From assembly GCA_002763895.1 (NCBI GenBank), contig NSLH01000004.1, forward strand, positions 1 to 64,000: a stretch of 64,000 nucleotides of DNA, read 5' to 3'. The notes beneath the pieces were generated by a model that worked only from the letters and a program-made list of their open reading frames with translations, did no database searches and was not told the DNA's origin. This stretch comes from [Chlorobium] sp. 445 (GTDB lineage Bacteria; Bacteroidota; Chlorobiia; Chlorobiales; Thermochlorobacteraceae). Shown piece by piece: positions 28,500-38,607 of the stretch (its first letter is position 1; every line of letters begins with the position of its first letter). Position numbers and translations under genes: made by a program.

Positions 28500-30796
28500 G
28501 GTGTCAGCGTCAGCTGTTGAAAATAGGATTTTGCGAGCAAAGAGTATGGTGAGGGTAGCGCTTCAGGACGGGCTTCGGCATCAGGCAAAAGTTCAAGCCA
28601 TGCGCGCTCAACCGGCTCAAGATGCGAGAGCCTTGCACTGCCTTGTCGCTCTGCTTCATCAAGAAATCGGCGCAGCGCTTGCAGTGCATGCAGGTAACGC
28701 AGGGGTTCATTTTCAGCAGCATGCACCAGTGCCGTTGCACCGCGCTCTAACTGACGCAATGCTTGACCTGTAACATGCGCCTGTCCTGAGCGCAGTTTCA
28801 TTGCTGTCGCAAGTGCTTGTCGCACATCGGCGTATTCATCTGGCAGTGCAACTGTGCGTGTATCGGTGCGCGATGCAACCTTTTCTAACTTGCCTGTAAG
28901 GCGTTTTTCATCAGGCTTCAAGGTTGGCGGTTCAAAGCCCATGCGTTGCACATACATTCTTGATTTTTGTTGCAAGTCTTTAAGCAATTTCAAGGCTTTG
29001 AGTTCATAAGGCAAGGCTTCTTCAGGTTTGTGCATGCGCAGATACAGTTCAGCATCCCACATTTCTGCCAGCGCTGCTTTGAGTTCAGCTTTAATAGCAT
29101 CGGAGTAAAATGTTGCGCCTTCTTCGCTGTCGTGTTTGTGCACAAACTGGCTCATCAATTTTTCTACTGTCGCGTCATTTGGATTCTTTTCCAATGCGGC
29201 AATCGAGTGCTGCGAGAGATGCCCACAGTTTTCATCATGCACATGGCGCACAAATTTCAGTAGCGGATGCGGCGCAGAGTCTTTTGGTACAAGTTCCTTT
29301 TCAATTTCCTCGATATCGCTGCCACCAATTGCTGATTCGAATTCTTCGCCTAAAAATTTGCCGTAGCGCAATCTCAAGACTTTCTGCTCGACACCCAAGG
29401 CTTCAGAGCGGGCTTGGAAGTCAGCTACTGAAAGCGTTTTACGCTCACGCAAAAGCTTTTCTGTATCAATGATGATTTGCCGCTGGCTGCGAAAGTAATC
29501 AGGCTGCGCTGCTACAGGTAGCGACATGCTGAAATCGGTCTCAACTTCCGCTGTGTCTTTAATAGCAATGAAAATCGTCTCGGAGCGACTGCGATTTGGC
29601 TTTGGCTCTCGATTGTCGTGCGCTTCAATGGTGAGATAAAGTTCATCGCCGGGCTGAAGTCCTAAAGCAAGCACATCGAGTGTTTTAGCGTAATGTTCAG
29701 TGTGCGTGTGCTCATCAAAGTTCAGCATCAGCGTCTTGAACCGCACATTTTCACCTTTGCCTTGTGCCAGTGTTGCTTGCAACTGAGCGTGTGGCACAGC
29801 AAAATCGTCATGAATCTTTGCTAACACTTTCAGGCGCGACTGTTTGAGCACATTGACTTCTGCGCGCTGATTAGGCTCAAGAATCTCGATTGCAGGCGGC
29901 TCATCGCGCACAAGCGAAATTTTGTGATACTGGCTTCGCTCTACGCCTTGCTCAGTTTCTATTTCCAACACGTAGAATCCGCTACGCCAGAGTGTTGTTT
30001 GTGCCTGAAATGTGCCGTCTTGCGCAAGACAGTGCAGTGTATCGCGGTCGTTGAAGATAAAGCGAGCAGCGCGGGCTTGTGCTGAAAGTTCCATCATCCA
30101 GTGTGCTTGTGTGTGCTCAAAGGCGTTTAGGTCAAGTGACGATTGTGTTACTGGCACGCGCCCTGTGTAGCGCGGAGGCAAGAGTTTTACCTGCACACGC
30201 GTGATGAGCGGTGAGAGTATGTTGTTAGAAGAAACTGCAACTTGTTGCACAGCGCTCTCTTCACTGGTCTGTCCTTTTGGTACAAGCCAGAGCAGCAAGA
30301 GTGCACACAGGATGCTTGCTGCCGATAGTTTCCATGCGTGACGAAGTGGATTTGGCAAAATTGATGCTATTTGCAACGCACGCACCTTTTCTTGCACGCG
30401 CTTCATTTGCATAGCTTCCACAAGAGAGCATTCACTCAAAGGTTTAAGCAAAAGTTGTGCGCTTTCTTCAAGCTCAGGCACTATGCGGTTAAGATGCTCC
30501 GCAATCCTTTGCGCTGTTGCTAATCTGTGTCGTCCCACAATGAAGCTTAGCACGAAAATTACGCTCCATAAGACCAGCCAGAGTGAAACAATAGCCCAGA
30601 TATCAAGCGCAAAGATTTGGGCAATTGCCACGACAAGCAGCAGTGCTATTGCTGCACTTGAGAGCGCAAGGCTTGCTGTCCAGAGTCGATTCCAGAGTGT
30701 TGCAAGTTGGTGCAGTAATGAACCTTGATTCACAGTAAGATGTGCAAAGTCAGATAGCTTATCACTTTGTAGTCCGTGTGCATTGTCGTGTGACAT
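28496..30796 (-). CDS. DUF4175-like membrane protein with long coiled-coil region
   Basis: 766 residues. Two N-terminal transmembrane helices (residues about 45-65 and 68-90) are followed by a third near 155-170, a beta-rich extracytoplasmic part, and a helical C-terminal half rich in Glu, Lys and Leu that could form coiled coils. The layout matches the DUF4175-type proteins that accompany BatA-like proteins in Bacteroidota. It starts three bases after the BatA-like gene and overlaps the next gene by ATGA, so the three are made together and probably form a membrane complex (inference). Confidence 0.72.
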   Translation of the reverse strand: MSHDNAHGLQSDKLSDFAHLTVNQGSLLHQLATLWNRLWTASLALSSAAIALLLVVAIAQIFALDIWAIVSLWLVLWSVIFVLSFIVGRHRLATAQRIAEHLNRIVPELEESAQLLLKPLSECSLVEAMQMKRVQEKVRALQIASILPNPLRHAWKLSAASILCALLLLWLVPKGQTSEESAVQQVAVSSNNILSPLITRVQVKLLPPRYTGRVPVTQSSLDLNAFEHTQAHWMMELSAQARAARFIFNDRDTLHCLAQDGTFQAQTTLWRSGFYVLEIETEQGVERSQYHKISLVRDEPPAIEILEPNQRAEVNVLKQSRLKVLAKIHDDFAVPHAQLQATLAQGKGENVRFKTLMLNFDEHTHTEHYAKTLDVLALGLQPGDELYLTIEAHDNREPKPNRSRSETIFIAIKDTAEVETDFSMSLPVAAQPDYFRSQRQIIIDTEKLLRERKTLSVADFQARSEALGVEQKVLRLRYGKFLGEEFESAIGGSDIEEIEKELVPKDSAPHPLLKFVRHVHDENCGHLSQHSIAALEKNPNDATVEKLMSQFVHKHDSEEGATFYSDAIKAELKAALAEMWDAELYLRMHKPEEALPYELKALKLLKDLQQKSRMYVQRMGFEPPTLKPDEKRLTGKLEKVASRTDTRTVALPDEYADVRQALATAMKLRSGQAHVTGQALRQLERGATALVHAAENEPLRYLHALQALRRFLDEAERQGSARLSHLEPVERAWLELLPDAEARPEALPSPYSLLAKSYFQQLTLTP

Positions 30797-30798
30797 TG

Positions 30799-32232
30799 CT
30801 ACGGACTTTTCGCTGCGCGCGTGCGTTGATGCGACACCATGCGCTCAATGATAAACAAAATTGCCACGAAAATCCATAGCGGCAAGTGTAAGGGAGTCAT
30901 TGCCACTGGCTCTGGCTTGTGCGCATGTGAAGCATGAGTGCTGTCGTATTGAGGCTGGCGTTGAAGTGCTGTTGCTGCGCGTAGGTCTGGCACATTAAGC
31001 CATTGCTCATCGAGCACAAGTGTAGCCATCCATTCAGGGAAACTTGGTGAGAGTACAAAGTTATTCCATTCTGGCGCAAAGCGGCTGTAAAACACATACT
31101 CGATCGAGGATGATGAGGCTAAGTGCATATTACTGTGCTTTGTCAAAATCGGGTTGCCGAAGCCATCACGCCAAATTGCGCTATGATAAGACGGTGCCAC
31201 AATACGGCGTTTGCACAAAAAGCTTGCGCCATCAGGCAGCACAACCATGCTTTGTGTGTCGGAGAATGCGCCTCGGGCATAACGCAAAACAAAGTGTGTT
31301 GAGTCAAGCCACTTTGGAATATCGCGCTCTGAAAGCCAGAAGAGCATATCCGGTGCCGCCGATTGTGTCGTTGTATCACGGCTGGGCAGTAGCGTCAGTT
31401 GCAGGTTTGCAAAAAATTTTTCTTGCACAGCCTGCAAGGCATAGCGAAGATAGTTGGCATCACGCTGCGTGGTTTCATCAAAGAAAATGGTGATACGCTT
31501 CGGTGGTGATAGTGGTGCTAGAGCTATGCGTTGTTGTGCAGCGTCGAGTGTATGCATGAGTTTGCGCTGAAAGTGCGTGCTCTCTCTTTGGCTTTCGACG
31601 GCGAGTGCAAGCACACTATCCTGACCCACTTGCTTTGCGGTGAGCACTTGTTCAATCCTGTCGTAATTTGGAACCGTGTACCATTTAACCTCATGAGCCA
31701 GCGTCGGACGCTGACCATGCAGTAAGTCTAAGCGCTCGCTTGTGAGCACTGTCAGATGCATTGCTTGTGGTAGTGTGTTATCGAGCTCTTCCAGCATTGA
31801 CCATGCATTGACAAGTTGATTCTCGACACTATCCCTAGGCAAGGGTGGAAAATTTTTGGCAAGCAGTCGCAACTCGTAGCCTGCAGTGCGCAGTGAATCT
31901 GTTAGAGAATAAACTCGCGCATCTGTTGTGCGTTGCCAGAGATCGGGACTGACCAGTGCCCAGCCTTGTGCGGCAGGTTTGCTCGAGTGTGTGCGTAGAA
32001 TCGGTTGTGATAAGGCAAATGTTGCCACACACAGCAGCAGTGCGCGTAGCAGAAATAGCCACCACTCTGAAAGTGCAGTACGGCGAAAGGTAGGTGTTTC
32101 TGTGGCTTTCAGGAATTTTATCGTTCCTACTTTAATCAGGCGTGGCTCACGCTGACTTAGCAGATGAATGATAATTGGCACAGCCAGCGATGCCAGTGCC
32201 ATCAGCGCCAGTGGTGAAAGTAATTCAAGCAT
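30799..32232 (-). CDS. BatA N-terminal domain membrane protein
   Basis: 477 residues. The N-terminal 85 residues are the BatA/aerotolerance N-terminal domain: LASLAVPIIIHLLSQREPRLIKVGTI, then FRRTALSEWWLFLLRALLLCVATFALSQP, giving two membrane helices. The large central region is soluble and lacks a visible MIDAS (DxSxS) motif of a working vWA domain. A C-terminal helix (LPLWIFVAILFIIERMV) anchors it again. Family members sit in Bat operons with MoxR and DUF58 genes; neither is here. First gene of a three-gene operon, divergent from trkH. Confidence 0.8.
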   Translation of the reverse strand: MLELLSPLALMALASLAVPIIIHLLSQREPRLIKVGTIKFLKATETPTFRRTALSEWWLFLLRALLLCVATFALSQPILRTHSSKPAAQGWALVSPDLWQRTTDARVYSLTDSLRTAGYELRLLAKNFPPLPRDSVENQLVNAWSMLEELDNTLPQAMHLTVLTSERLDLLHGQRPTLAHEVKWYTVPNYDRIEQVLTAKQVGQDSVLALAVESQRESTHFQRKLMHTLDAAQQRIALAPLSPPKRITIFFDETTQRDANYLRYALQAVQEKFFANLQLTLLPSRDTTTQSAAPDMLFWLSERDIPKWLDSTHFVLRYARGAFSDTQSMVVLPDGASFLCKRRIVAPSYHSAIWRDGFGNPILTKHSNMHLASSSSIEYVFYSRFAPEWNNFVLSPSFPEWMATLVLDEQWLNVPDLRAATALQRQPQYDSTHASHAHKPEPVAMTPLHLPLWIFVAILFIIERMVSHQRTRAAKSP

Positions 32233-32450
32233 CGTTTGAAAAATGCGTGAGACTACACTTTAATGCAAGCTAAGACAGTTGTGTGCGTGGCGCTTGCTGC
32301 AGCATGTGTTACCTTGATTTTCAGTTCAAGATCAGTGTATTTTTTGCAAATTGTCCGAGCAGCAAAAACGGCTAATCTTGTTCGTTGTAACTGTATGATT
32401 CACATTGCGTAAGACAGCGCGCTATCTTAAGCCATCTCAAAAAGCCATGC

Positions 32451-34274
32451 ATGCTAGAGCGCATTGACTCAGACATAGCCTCGCGTCTGAGACTGATAAG
32501 CCTGTGGATTGACACGCATCGTCAGTCTATACTGAAAGTGATTAATGTGTTTCTTGTTTTTTTGGCAATTGTAGCTGTCTCCTCACTCATTGCACGCCTT
32601 GGATTTTTTCTTTCTCCTGCAGAAGAACAGTGGGCGCAAGCCTTGGAGCAAATGATGCTTTATCTGTTCGCACTTCAAGCATTTTTGAAACTTGCACTTG
32701 CGCCGAACAGACTGCGCCATCTCAAAGAACGCTGGTTGGAGCTTGCTATCTTCACTGTAATTCTGCTCTATCTTATTTTTCCTTTTGCTGTCGAGCGCGT
32801 GCTGACTTCACTCAATCCACAACTGACCCCTGAAAACATTACGAGTCTTTACCTTGTCGTAACACAGTTTCTGGTAATTTTGGCACTCCTGCCTGCCACG
32901 CTGCGATACAGCGGACGCGTGATGACTGCCAATGTACAACCTGCCACAGTTCTACTTGTCAGCTTTATCCTTCTGACTATCCTCGGCACAGGATTTTTGC
33001 TCTTGCCGAAAGCTACCGCCGGCAAATCCGTTGCACTCGTCGATGCGCTCTTCATGGCAACCAGCGCCGTGTGTGTAACGGGTCTTTCAACAGTTGATAT
33101 TACCACGACATTTTCTCACACTGGGCATTGGATTTTACTGGTGCTGATTCAGATTGGCGGTTTAGGCATTATGACTCTCACCACGTTTTTTGCAGCAGCT
33201 GCCGGCACAAGTGCGCGGCTCAAAGAATATATTGCACTGCGCGAGCTTATTGGTGAAGAAAGTCTGGGAAAAATTCGCACGATTTTGTTTCAAATCGGAT
33301 TTTATACCATGGTCGTCGAAGCACTTGGTGCCGTGCTGATTTACTACACCTTAGAGCTTGACTCATCGCTGTTGCCCTCTTCGCCGGTCTTTTTTGCAGT
33401 GTTTCACGCTATCTCGGCGTTTTGCAATGCAGGATTTGCTTTGCTTTCAGATAATCTCGCTGCGCCCATGTGCAAATATAACTTTGCATTTCTCTATGTC
33501 GTGATGCTGCTTGTCGTTATTGGTGGCTTGGGTTTTCCTGCACTGTCGAGTCTGTCTGGATTTGTGCATGCCAAAATTTTGCGTAAACCTAATGCACGAC
33601 TCTCCGTTCATGCTAAACTTGTCTTTTTCACATCAGCTATTTTGATTGTGTTGGGTGCAATTGGATTCTATGCGCTTGAATTTTCGCATGTGATGCATGG
33701 CATGACGCACAGCGAAAAAGTGATGTCTGCGTTCTTTCACTCTATCGTGGCGCGTACAGCGGGGTTCAATATGCTTGAGATTGGTGCGCTCTCTACACCG
33801 ACACTCTTTTTACTCATTGCGCTCATGTGGATTGGTGCTTCGCCGAGTTCTACAGGTGGTGGTATCAAAACCACAACGGCAGCACTTGCACTTATGAACA
33901 TCTGGGCAATTGCTTCGGGCAAAAACAAAATCGAACTTTTTCGCCGCCGCATTCCTGACCGTGTCGTTACGCGCGCATTTAGTACAGCGCTGCTCTCCTT
34001 ACTCTATATCGCAATTGCCCTATTTTTACTGCTCATCACTGAACAAGAAAAAAATTTTAAGTTCGAAGCCTTGCTCTTTGAAGTCGTGTCAGCTGTCAGT
34101 ACCGTTGGTCTATCGACAGGCATCACGGCTGAACTGAGCGATGCTGGTAAGTTGGTCATTATAGCTTCTATGCTGATTGGGCGTGTAGGATTTCTGACAG
34201 TCATCATTGCTTTGATTCGACCGCAAAACCATGGTGTGTATGACTATTCAGAAGAAAACGTTCTGGTCTCATAG
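32451..34274 (+). CDS. trkH: TrkH/KtrB-type potassium transporter, membrane subunit
   Basis: 607 residues, intact. The protein forms a K+ channel-like pore from four membrane-P-membrane repeats. All four filter segments are visible: SAVCVTGLSTVD, SAFCNAGFALLSDN, VARTAGFNMLEIG and SAVSTVGLSTGIT. The hallmark SSTGGGIKTTT precedes the last repeat. An additional N-terminal region of about 160 residues contributes extra membrane helices. The regulatory nucleotide-binding subunit follows 86 bases downstream. Confidence 0.93.
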   Translation: MLERIDSDIASRLRLISLWIDTHRQSILKVINVFLVFLAIVAVSSLIARLGFFLSPAEEQWAQALEQMMLYLFALQAFLKLALAPNRLRHLKERWLELAIFTVILLYLIFPFAVERVLTSLNPQLTPENITSLYLVVTQFLVILALLPATLRYSGRVMTANVQPATVLLVSFILLTILGTGFLLLPKATAGKSVALVDALFMATSAVCVTGLSTVDITTTFSHTGHWILLVLIQIGGLGIMTLTTFFAAAAGTSARLKEYIALRELIGEESLGKIRTILFQIGFYTMVVEALGAVLIYYTLELDSSLLPSSPVFFAVFHAISAFCNAGFALLSDNLAAPMCKYNFAFLYVVMLLVVIGGLGFPALSSLSGFVHAKILRKPNARLSVHAKLVFFTSAILIVLGAIGFYALEFSHVMHGMTHSEKVMSAFFHSIVARTAGFNMLEIGALSTPTLFLLIALMWIGASPSSTGGGIKTTTAALALMNIWAIASGKNKIELFRRRIPDRVVTRAFSTALLSLLYIAIALFLLLITEQEKNFKFEALLFEVVSAVSTVGLSTGITAELSDAGKLVIIASMLIGRVGFLTVIIALIRPQNHGVYDYSEENVLVS

Positions 34275-34360
34275 GTTTGTGTCCCACTACCGCACTTGAT
34301 GGCATCAGTCCGAGAATTGTCTGGTGCCGGTTTTCAATTTGTTAATGCAACCCAGCAGAA

Positions 34361-35062
34361 ATGACTAAAAAAGTTGCCGTTATCGGTATCGGTAATTTTG
34401 GCTCGCACCTTGCAGTCACGCTGGCACATCAAGGCGCTGAAGTCTTGGCGATTGACTCCTCTATGGACCGTTTAGATGATGTCAAAGATAAAGTTACCTA
34501 CACGGTTCGCTTAGATTCAACGGAGGAAAAAGCCCTGCGTGATCAAGGCTTGACGGAACTCGATGCGGTGATTGTTGCTATTGGCGATGACTTTGAAGCC
34601 ACGCTGCTTACTGTTGCTGCTTTGCAAAACATTGGAGTAAAACGCATCATTGCACGCGCCACTACACAAACGCATGAGCGCATTTTGCGACACTTGGGCA
34701 TCGAGGAGGTTATCTCTCCTGCTGTGGAAGCAGCAGAGCGACTGGCTGATAGCCTTATGTATCGTGGTGTCATTGATTCGCTTGAGCTTTCCTCAGATTA
34801 CTCTATTGTGGAAGTTAATGCTCCTGAGTCCTTCATTGGCAAATCGCTAGGCGAACTGAAATTGCGTGAAACATTCGATGTCAACCTTATTACCATCAAA
34901 CGCATCGAGCAAGAGCCACGACTCTTAGGTCTGCGCTCTCGCACAGTCGAAAAAATTCTCGGTATTCCAACGCCCGATATGATTGTGCAACGCGGCGACG
35001 TGCTCGTGCTTTTCGCCACTAAACCTGCTATCAGCAAAATGTGCAACGATAGTCTGGAGTAG
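34361..35062 (+). CDS. trkA: TrkA/KtrA-type potassium uptake regulator (RCK domain)
   Basis: 233 residues: an RCK-N Rossmann domain (VIGIGNFGSHLAVTLAHQG, with acidic residue in LAIDSS) and a C-terminal TrkA-C domain from about residue 145 (VNAPESFIGKSLGELKLRE). It binds nucleotides on the cytoplasmic face and gates the TrkH/KtrB pore encoded just upstream. At 233 residues it has one RCK unit, closer to KtrA than to the double-unit E. coli TrkA; the symbol is therefore provisional. Confidence 0.9.
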   Translation: MTKKVAVIGIGNFGSHLAVTLAHQGAEVLAIDSSMDRLDDVKDKVTYTVRLDSTEEKALRDQGLTELDAVIVAIGDDFEATLLTVAALQNIGVKRIIARATTQTHERILRHLGIEEVISPAVEAAERLADSLMYRGVIDSLELSSDYSIVEVNAPESFIGKSLGELKLRETFDVNLITIKRIEQEPRLLGLRSRTVEKILGIPTPDMIVQRGDVLVLFATKPAISKMCNDSLE

Positions 35063-35232
35063 CCTTATCAGATTCTTAGATACCCTGAGAGCGTTCCATC
35101 GCTAGGCCATAACGACCTCATGAAAGTAGCTTGAAACTTTTTCAATTTACATAGAGTTACTATGGCAACTCTCGCATAGCTTCTTACTGCTTGAGTCAAA
35201 GTTCTAGCACTCTACAACTCAGCATACATATT

Positions 35233-37627
35233 ATGAAGGTAGCCGATTTGAAACAGGTAGGTTTAATTGCTTTTTGTTTAGTCTTTTTGCTTTTATCAAA
35301 TGCAGCTGCACAGACCGTTACGCTTAGCGGTTATGTGCGCGATGCAAAGACAGGTGAGGAGCTCGTCGGTGCAACGGTTCAGCTTAAAGAAATTGCTAAG
35401 GGCGCCGCCACTAACGCTTCTGGATTCTACTCCATTACAGCTGAGCCAGGGGTTTATACGATCATCGTACGCAGCATAGGATATAACGAACTGCAGCAGA
35501 AAATCTCTCTTACCAGTAATCTTACCAAGAATTTCCTCTTGGAGCCAACTGACATTCAAGCCGAAGAAGTTACAGTATCTGCAGAACGCGCTTCGTCAAA
35601 CGTTAGCAGTACAGAAATGGGCGCAACGAAAGTTGATGTTGAGACGGCCAAGCGCGTACCCGTTGTGCTCGGCGAGACAGACATTTTGAAGACGTTACAA
35701 CTTTTGCCCGGTGTCTCTGCGCCTGAAGGCTCAACAGGATTCAGTGTGCGCGGTGGCAGCGCTGACCAAAACCTTATTCTGCTTGATGAAGCCACGATTT
35801 ACAATGCGTCGCACTTGCTTGGCTTTTTTTCCGTTTTCAACTCCGATGTGGTCAAAGATTTCAAACTCTACAAAGCCTCAATTCCTGCTAATTTCGGTGG
35901 TCGGCTGTCATCCGTACTCGATGTACGCCAACGCGATGGGAATCTTAGCGAATTCGGCTTGACTGGTGGCATCGGTTTGCTGAGCAGCCGTCTGCTCATT
36001 GAAGCTCCTATTGCAAAAGACAAGGGATCTTTCCTCATTGCAGGTCGTCGTTCTTATGCCGACCTCTTTCTAAATCTCTCACCTAATTTCCGTGGTACTG
36101 TACTCTATTTTTACGATATCAATCTTAAAGCTAACTACACTTTTAGCGACAACGATCGCCTCTTTGTCTCTGGCTATCTCGGACGCGATGACTTTGGTTT
36201 AGCTGACTTTTTTGGAAATGCATACGGCAATGTGGCTTTCACTATGAGCTGGAATCATCTCTTTAGCCGTAGACTGCTTTCAAATTTTGCATTTCTCTAC
36301 AGCAATTATGACTATGAACTGCGTATTTTTGCACCTGGCTCTGAAGTGCAAGTCACTTCCCGAATCCTCTCACCGAGTTTCAAAACAGATTTTGCTTACT
36401 TCATCACTGAAGACAATCAGATTGATGTCGGTGCTGAAGTTATCTACTATCGCTTTGTGCCCGGCAGAGTGCAACCGCTGAAAGATTCGCCTATTCGCCC
36501 CACCGCACTCGACGAAAAGTATGCGATTGAACCCTCGTTTTATGTTCGGCATGAATTTCCTCTAACAAAAGAATTGAGCTTAGACTACGGCGCACGCTTC
36601 AACTTCTTCTACCGCTTTGGTCCAGAGCCCATTCGCCAATACATCGATGGCAAGCCCCTCGTGTTCAGTCAAGTCACGGGACGCTATGAAAACGGTAGAG
36701 TTTTGCGCACTACTCAATTCAACCGCGGTCAATTGATTAGCTCATTTTTTGGTATTGAGCCGCGCATTGCCATCCGCTGGTTACTTGATGAGAGCACATC
36801 TCTCAAAGCCAGTTACAACCGCACACGCCAAAACTTGCATCTTGTCTCAAATACCGCTTCACCCACACCGCTTGATTTATACACGCCGAGCGGTCCCTTC
36901 TTCGAGCCGCAGGTTAGCGACCAGTTCTCCGTTGGTCTCTTCAAAAATTTGTTTGGCAATGACATCGAGATATCGCTTGAAGCGTACTACAGAGACTTGC
37001 AAAATCTCATTGATTTTGTCGATGGAGCTGACCTCTTCGGCAACAACAATATCGAAACCGAAGTACTCAGCGGCATCGGTCGCGCATATGGGGTTGAACT
37101 CTTTGTGCGTAAAAATTTAGGTAACCTTACTGGCTGGATTAGCTACACGCTCTCGCGCTCTGAAAGAAAAGTCGCAGGTGTTGATGGTGGACCAGGCATC
37201 AATCGTGGCGAGTGGTATCTTTCGCCGTTTGACCGTACGCACAACCTCAATGTTGTTGGCATCTACAAACTTAGTGATGCGTGGACGGTCTCAGCCGACT
37301 TTGTCTTGCAGACGGGTATTCCGTCTAATTTTCCGATTGGAGCATACGAAATCTCCGGGGCTATTATTCGGCAATTTCCCGATACACGCAATGCGGAACG
37401 CTTGCCGCTTTATCATCGCCTTGATGTCTCCGTGCGTTGGGATGCCAGTGCGCCTGATGCCCGCTTTAAATCTGCATGGGTATTTGGACTCTACAACATC
37501 TACAACAGACGCAATGCTGCCTCTATCACGTTTTCGTCAGAATCGTGAAAACCGTTTCCAAGGCGAAGCTGTACGCTTAGCATTTTTTGGTATTGTACCG
37601 AGCGTATCATGGGAGTTTAAGTTCTGA
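35233..37627 (+). CDS. TonB-dependent receptor with carboxypeptidase-like domain (frameshift near end)
   Basis: About 798 residues when restored. A signal peptide (VGLIAFCLVFLLLSNAAAQ) precedes the regulatory domain LSGYVRDAKTGEELVGATV, then the plug with LLPGVSAPEGSTGFSVRGG and ILLDEATIYNASHLLGFF, and a barrel. The last strand, VSWEFKF, is reached only if the T run at 37531-37534 is three rather than four. The ATG at 35233 begins the signal peptide; the longer frame adds nothing recognisable. It lacks SusC length and is followed by a DUF4249 lipoprotein, a standing pair in Bacteroidota. Cargo unknown. Confidence 0.9.
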
Positions 37628-37646
37628 AATCCTTTCACTATTGAGC

Positions 37647-38549
37647 ATGACTGGAACATCACTGCAAATTACGTATATTTCAAGAATCTGGCTTTCTCTT
37701 TCTCTGCTGCTGTCGCTGGCACTCTCAGCCTGCCAAGATGTCATTGATGTTACCTTGCAAAGTGAGCCGCCTCGTCTTGTGATTGAAGGCATTATTGAAC
37801 GCAAGGCTGGTGAACCAGATTCTGCTTTTCAACGCATTAAGCTGACCAAAAGCATTGAATTTTTTGCAGGCGTACGCCCGCCGCTTGTACGTGATGCTGA
37901 AGTTCGCGTGATTAGTTCAACTGGTCGGGAGACGCGCTTTGTATTTTCAGAGCGTGACAGCGCGTTTATCACTAATGATCTTGTTGTCCAAGAAAATGTA
38001 GGCTATAAGTTGCAAGTTCGTTACAACGGTGACATCTACGAGACCGGATTTGACAGTGCACGACGTGGCGGTACCTTGGATTCTATCTATGCGCGCCCGC
38101 GCCGATCTTCACCCTTTGACACCACGCGTGGTCTGACTATCGCTGCAGATTTCACTGACCCAGCCAATACAAAGAATTTCTATTTCATCAAGCTCTTCAA
38201 GAATGGACGAGATGCACTTGAAATTCGCCCCGGCAATCAATTTGCAACCATTCGTGAGGATAGATTTTTCAACGGTGAAACTCTGCGCGGATTGGAGCCC
38301 CAAGCCAACATTGTCTTTCAGCCCGGTGACACTGCACTGGTGAAGGTCATCTCAATCGGCGAATCACTCTATGAGTATTTGCGTGCGCTCTTCATTCAAA
38401 CACAAGGTGGCGGCGGCGGCATATTCAATCCTCCTCCCGCACCCATACGCTCGAATATCCTTAACCTTACCGATCGCGACCGCTTTCCACTCGGATATTT
38501 TGGTGTTGGCTGGACATCGCAGCGCAAACTCATTGTCCGAGAACCTTAA
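37647..38549 (+). CDS. DUF4249 domain lipoprotein
   Basis: 300 residues. The lipobox LSAC places the lipidated cysteine at about residue 29, followed by QDVIDVTLQSEPPRLVIEGIIE, the standard DUF4249 opening. The remainder is beta-rich. Family members sit beside TonB-dependent receptors and are thought to be their outer-membrane accessory lipoproteins, by analogy with SusD. The ATG at 37647 is chosen because it starts the signal peptide. It begins 19 bases after the corrected receptor stop. Confidence 0.85.
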   Translation: MTGTSLQITYISRIWLSLSLLLSLALSACQDVIDVTLQSEPPRLVIEGIIERKAGEPDSAFQRIKLTKSIEFFAGVRPPLVRDAEVRVISSTGRETRFVFSERDSAFITNDLVVQENVGYKLQVRYNGDIYETGFDSARRGGTLDSIYARPRRSSPFDTTRGLTIAADFTDPANTKNFYFIKLFKNGRDALEIRPGNQFATIREDRFFNGETLRGLEPQANIVFQPGDTALVKVISIGESLYEYLRALFIQTQGGGGGIFNPPPAPIRSNILNLTDRDRFPLGYFGVGWTSQRKLIVREP

Positions 38550-38607
38550 CTATCTGCTGTGAGTGTAGCCTACTTCAGCACAGCGTAACGCGCACCGCGC
38601 CAGTCAG

